A stretch of DNA of 38,724 nt, from positions 1-38,724 of the IMG/VR virus record IMGVR_UViG_3300042987_001158. One strand, given 5' to 3'. The position numbers were made by a program, and so were the translations under genes. The DNA is from a virus. Positions 36,345 through 38,724 of this stretch are shown one piece after another (within the stretch, counting starts at the first letter, position 1; every line of letters begins with the position of its first letter). The notes beneath the pieces are model-generated. The model was not told the DNA's origin. It worked only from the letters and a program-made list of their open reading frames with translations, and ran no database searches.

Positions 36345-38724
36345 ATGGCACGTCCAACCCTCGGCCCTGCATACGGCAACACCGACCGCAGCACGTCGCC
36401 ACGCCTGATGGGCGGCACGCCCGACATCAGCAGTCAGGCACCCATCGCCACGCAAGAGCTGGCTGCACCTGGCATCCAGGCTGTGGCCCGCATGGTGGAG
36501 ACGTTCTCCCAGCCCGGACAAGGTCCCACCATTGGTGGCCCGCTGCAGATCTCTGCACCGCCACGGCTTGGCATGGCAGAGAGTGCTGGCCCTGCCCGTC
36601 TGCCGCGGCCGGTCGACATCCCTGCCCCGATTCTTGGGCCGATTGAACGGACGCAGCCGAGGTATGCGCCGTACCAAGACAACATGGGCGCCATGGCCCG
36701 TGCGTTGTCCGGGTTCAGCACGTTCTTCAAAGACCTGGAGACGTATGCCGTCGACCGGGAGAAGCGGATTGACACGGCAGCCAAGGCCAAGGGTTCGGCA
36801 CTAGCTCAGGAGGTGAGCCAGGGGGGCTTCTTCTCCAGCCTGCAGGACGCACAGAAGCACCTTGAGAAAGGCGTCGCACAGGGGCTGCCGGGCTACGACG
36901 ACCTGCTGCGTCGGTTCCAAGCAGCGGATCCACGGGCCCTGCGGTACGCCACGCTTGGCATGCAGGACGCCTACGTCAAGAACAGCTTGGCGACCCTGCA
37001 GGAACGGATCAGCCAGACCAGGACTTTGCTGGATGGCCGTCCGCTGGAGTCGGTCAACGCCAACGAGCCAGCGTTCCAGCAGATGATGACGTCCCTTGCG
37101 TTCCCGAACGGGACGCAGGGCCTGCTGCCTGAGGTATGGGAGGCCAACAGGGCGCAGCTGTCTGCGATCTACGGCACCGCCTCTGCTTCGCAGGAGAAGC
37201 GGTTTGGCGAATACAAGACCCAGAAAGCCAAGGAAGGCCTTGCTGCTATCCGCGACGGCAATGCAGCGGCACTGGTCAACAACACGCTGCCGCCTGAGCA
37301 GATCGCAGAGAACCTTGGCGCCGGCCTGGACGGCTTCTACAACCAGAGCGGCCAGACCGCCGAGGAATACCGCAAAGAACTGGAAGGCTTTGCCGAAGGG
37401 CTGCTGGACTCGGTGCTGCTGTCTGCGGGAGGGGACTGGGGCAAAGAGAAGCAGGCACTGGGTCGTCTGCCTGAGGTGCTTGCGCAGATCAGGATTGGCC
37501 CTGCTCAGGCCGGCGACAAGCGCCCGCTGCTGCTGGATTCCATCGGTGGTGTGGCCGCCCTGAACAGGATCATGCAGAAGGCCCAGCAGAAGGTGCTGGA
37601 CCAGCAGAACCTGAAGGACCAGTTGGACGGCCGGGAGGCACAAGAGCAGGCCGACCTGGACATCCAGCAGCTGTTTCCGCCAGATGTACTGGGCAGCCCT
37701 GCGTCGATTGACGCAGCCGAGGAATCAGCGCTGGCCCGTGGTCGTCAGATCTACGCCGACAACCCTGAGGCTGCACTGGCCTACGAAGAGCGGGTGCGGA
37801 AGCACGCAGCTGGCATCAGGGCTGGTTTTGTGCAGCCGGTGCAGGAGCAGAACGAAGTCAACCTGTGGGCCGAGATGGCCCAGAACCCCAACGTTGACTA
37901 CACCGAGCGCATCCTGCAGCTGCAGCAGGGGCAACTAATCAGCCAGAGCGCCGCCAAGTCGTTCCTGCAGGCGCAGGGAGCACGCAACCGCGAGGACAAC
38001 AAGGCCAACTACCAAGTGCTGCGTGGCCTACAGGAAGACCTCAAGAGGCGACTAGAGGCTCAGTACGCAAGGGGCAGTTCAGAAGGTGGCGCCAACCTCA
38101 CACCCAATGAAGCCAAGCAGTTATGGCAGACCTTGGGCGAGCTGTACAAGTCGGGCGATGGCCTGATCCGGCAGAACCCTGGTGCCGACATGACCAGGCA
38201 GCTGGGCGATCTGTACGGCAATGCACTGAGTCGGTCGCTGCCACAGCAGGTGCAGCAGCCCCCGGCCACTGCCACCCCTGAAGCCCTTGCCAGGGATCTT
38301 GGCGGCAACCGTGGTGATGCCCAGCGCAACGCACAACTGCGTCGTCAGGCAGAGACCCAGCCGCTGTACAGCAAAGACCGCATGGGCCAGCAGCTTGACA
38401 CCATCCTTAGCGGCAGCCCGCTGGACGACAGCACCCGGCTGATCATCCGTCGCAGCGGCATGAAGCCCAGCGACTTCTTCACCCGGCAGATGCAGCTGCA
38501 TGGCATCCCGCTGGACACGGAGATCCAGAAGCGGCTGAAGGAACTGGATGGCGGCGACCTGGTGTCGCAGGCCGGCGGCGGCACCAGTGGGCTGGGCATG
38601 CTGCCCACCAACCGCTACCTGCCGGTGGCGCAGCGCCTTGGCCAGCAGTTCGCCAACGGCCTGATGAACCTGATCGCGCCACCAGCTCAAGCGGCTGGGA
38701 TGCCAACGGCAATCCCGACGTACA
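36345..38724 (+). CDS. Internal virion protein, T7 gp15-like, N-terminal 751+ residues (continues at base 1)
   Basis: First part of a 1117-residue protein that runs off the right edge and is completed by 1-1101 after circularisation. It sits where T7 gene 15 lies, between the gp14-like and gp16-like genes, so I infer an ejectosome (internal core) protein that enters the cell envelope with the DNA. This part is a proline-rich N-terminus (about residues 1-110) followed by a long, mostly helical, Gln/Ala-rich region with no catalytic motif that I recognise. The start is ATG at 36345, seven bases after the upstream stop, with GGAG about ten bases upstream. T7 gp15 is about 750 residues, so the extra ~366 C-terminal residues are an added enzymatic module. 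The family call rests on position and composition rather than a strong motif. Confidence 0.8.
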   Translation, partial: MARPTLGPAYGNTDRSTSPRLMGGTPDISSQAPIATQELAAPGIQAVARMVETFSQPGQGPTIGGPLQISAPPRLGMAESAGPARLPRPVDIPAPILGPIERTQPRYAPYQDNMGAMARALSGFSTFFKDLETYAVDREKRIDTAAKAKGSALAQEVSQGGFFSSLQDAQKHLEKGVAQGLPGYDDLLRRFQAADPRALRYATLGMQDAYVKNSLATLQERISQTRTLLDGRPLESVNANEPAFQQMMTSLAFPNGTQGLLPEVWEANRAQLSAIYGTASASQEKRFGEYKTQKAKEGLAAIRDGNAAALVNNTLPPEQIAENLGAGLDGFYNQSGQTAEEYRKELEGFAEGLLDSVLLSAGGDWGKEKQALGRLPEVLAQIRIGPAQAGDKRPLLLDSIGGVAALNRIMQKAQQKVLDQQNLKDQLDGREAQEQADLDIQQLFPPDVLGSPASIDAAEESALARGRQIYADNPEAALAYEERVRKHAAGIRAGFVQPVQEQNEVNLWAEMAQNPNVDYTERILQLQQGQLISQSAAKSFLQAQGARNREDNKANYQVLRGLQEDLKRRLEAQYARGSSEGGANLTPNEAKQLWQTLGELYKSGDGLIRQNPGADMTRQLGDLYGNALSRSLPQQVQQPPATATPEALARDLGGNRGDAQRNAQLRRQAETQPLYSKDRMGQQLDTILSGSPLDDSTRLIIRRSGMKPSDFFTRQMQLHGIPLDTEIQKRLKELDGGDLVSQAGGGTSGLGMLPTNRYLPVAQRLGQQFANGLMNLIAPPAQAAGMPTAIPTY
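38598..38724. repeat. Terminal overlap of a circular assembly (copy 2)
   Basis: Second copy of the 127-base overlap; identical to bases 1-127. It should be counted once when the genome is closed. Confidence 0.95.

Noticed and set aside
38598-38724. A biological direct terminal repeat
   Set aside because: It lies inside a coding gene and has exactly a common assembler k-mer length; true ends in T7-like phages lie near packaging and early genes.

Overview
The window is a whole T7-like podovirus genome assembled as a circle. Bases 1-127 are repeated exactly as 38598-38724, so the unit length is 38,597 bp and one structural gene runs across the junction (36345 to the end, then 1-1101). The host is probably a picocyanobacterium of the marine or brackish Synechococcus/Cyanobium type. 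The reasons are the gene content and order of cyanopodoviruses, a tyrosine integrase placed just before a T7-type RNA polymerase, a 3' half of a tRNA-Leu(UAA) gene beside the integrase as a likely attP site, and a high GC content (about 60 % by eye).

Reading clockwise on the + strand from 16187: (1) an early region (16187-19274) of about twelve very small genes, several of them stand-alone cassettes with a C-rich leader and a terminator hairpin; (2) integrase, attP and RNA polymerase (19344-23009); (3) a tightly packed replication block of SSB, endonuclease I, primase-helicase, an NrdR-like zinc ribbon, an unknown protein and a 5'-3' exonuclease (23006-26921); (4) morphogenesis: a coiled-coil protein, portal, scaffold, major capsid protein, and two tail tube (nozzle) proteins (27097-34819); (5) the internal virion (ejectosome) proteins gp13-, gp14-, gp15- and gp16-like (34816 across the junction to 6465); (6) adhesion genes: a T7-type fibre, a LamG protein and a C1q-like protein (6465-9230); (7) small membrane and basic proteins (9237-10209).

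The minus strand carries one module (15444 down to 10206): a winged-helix protein, small terminase, two structural proteins including a fibre, a small unknown, large terminase, another small unknown and a two-domain endolysin. In T7 the packaging genes lie on the same strand as the rest, so this is a rearrangement. The modules diverge from a 740-bp gene-free region (15445-16186) that has T7-like short tandem repeats, inverted repeats and promoter-like sites; it is the best place for the physical genome ends and early control. They converge with overlapping stop codons at 10206-10209.

The most notable biology is an absence: the genome is complete and has helicase-primase, SSB, endonuclease, exonuclease and RNA polymerase, but I find no DNA polymerase gene. 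There are no photosynthesis or nucleotide-metabolism genes either. The phage therefore probably uses a host replicative polymerase. From memory, a marine cyanopodovirus lineage lacking DNA polymerase has been reported; this genome may belong to it or to a relative. Other points of interest are a repeated C-rich leader (CACCCACCAC) before genes with no Shine-Dalgarno sequence, five copies of TGTGTTGGCC in 470 bp of the early region, and ejectosome proteins carrying a C39-like peptidase fold, an RlpA-like fold and an HExxH motif.
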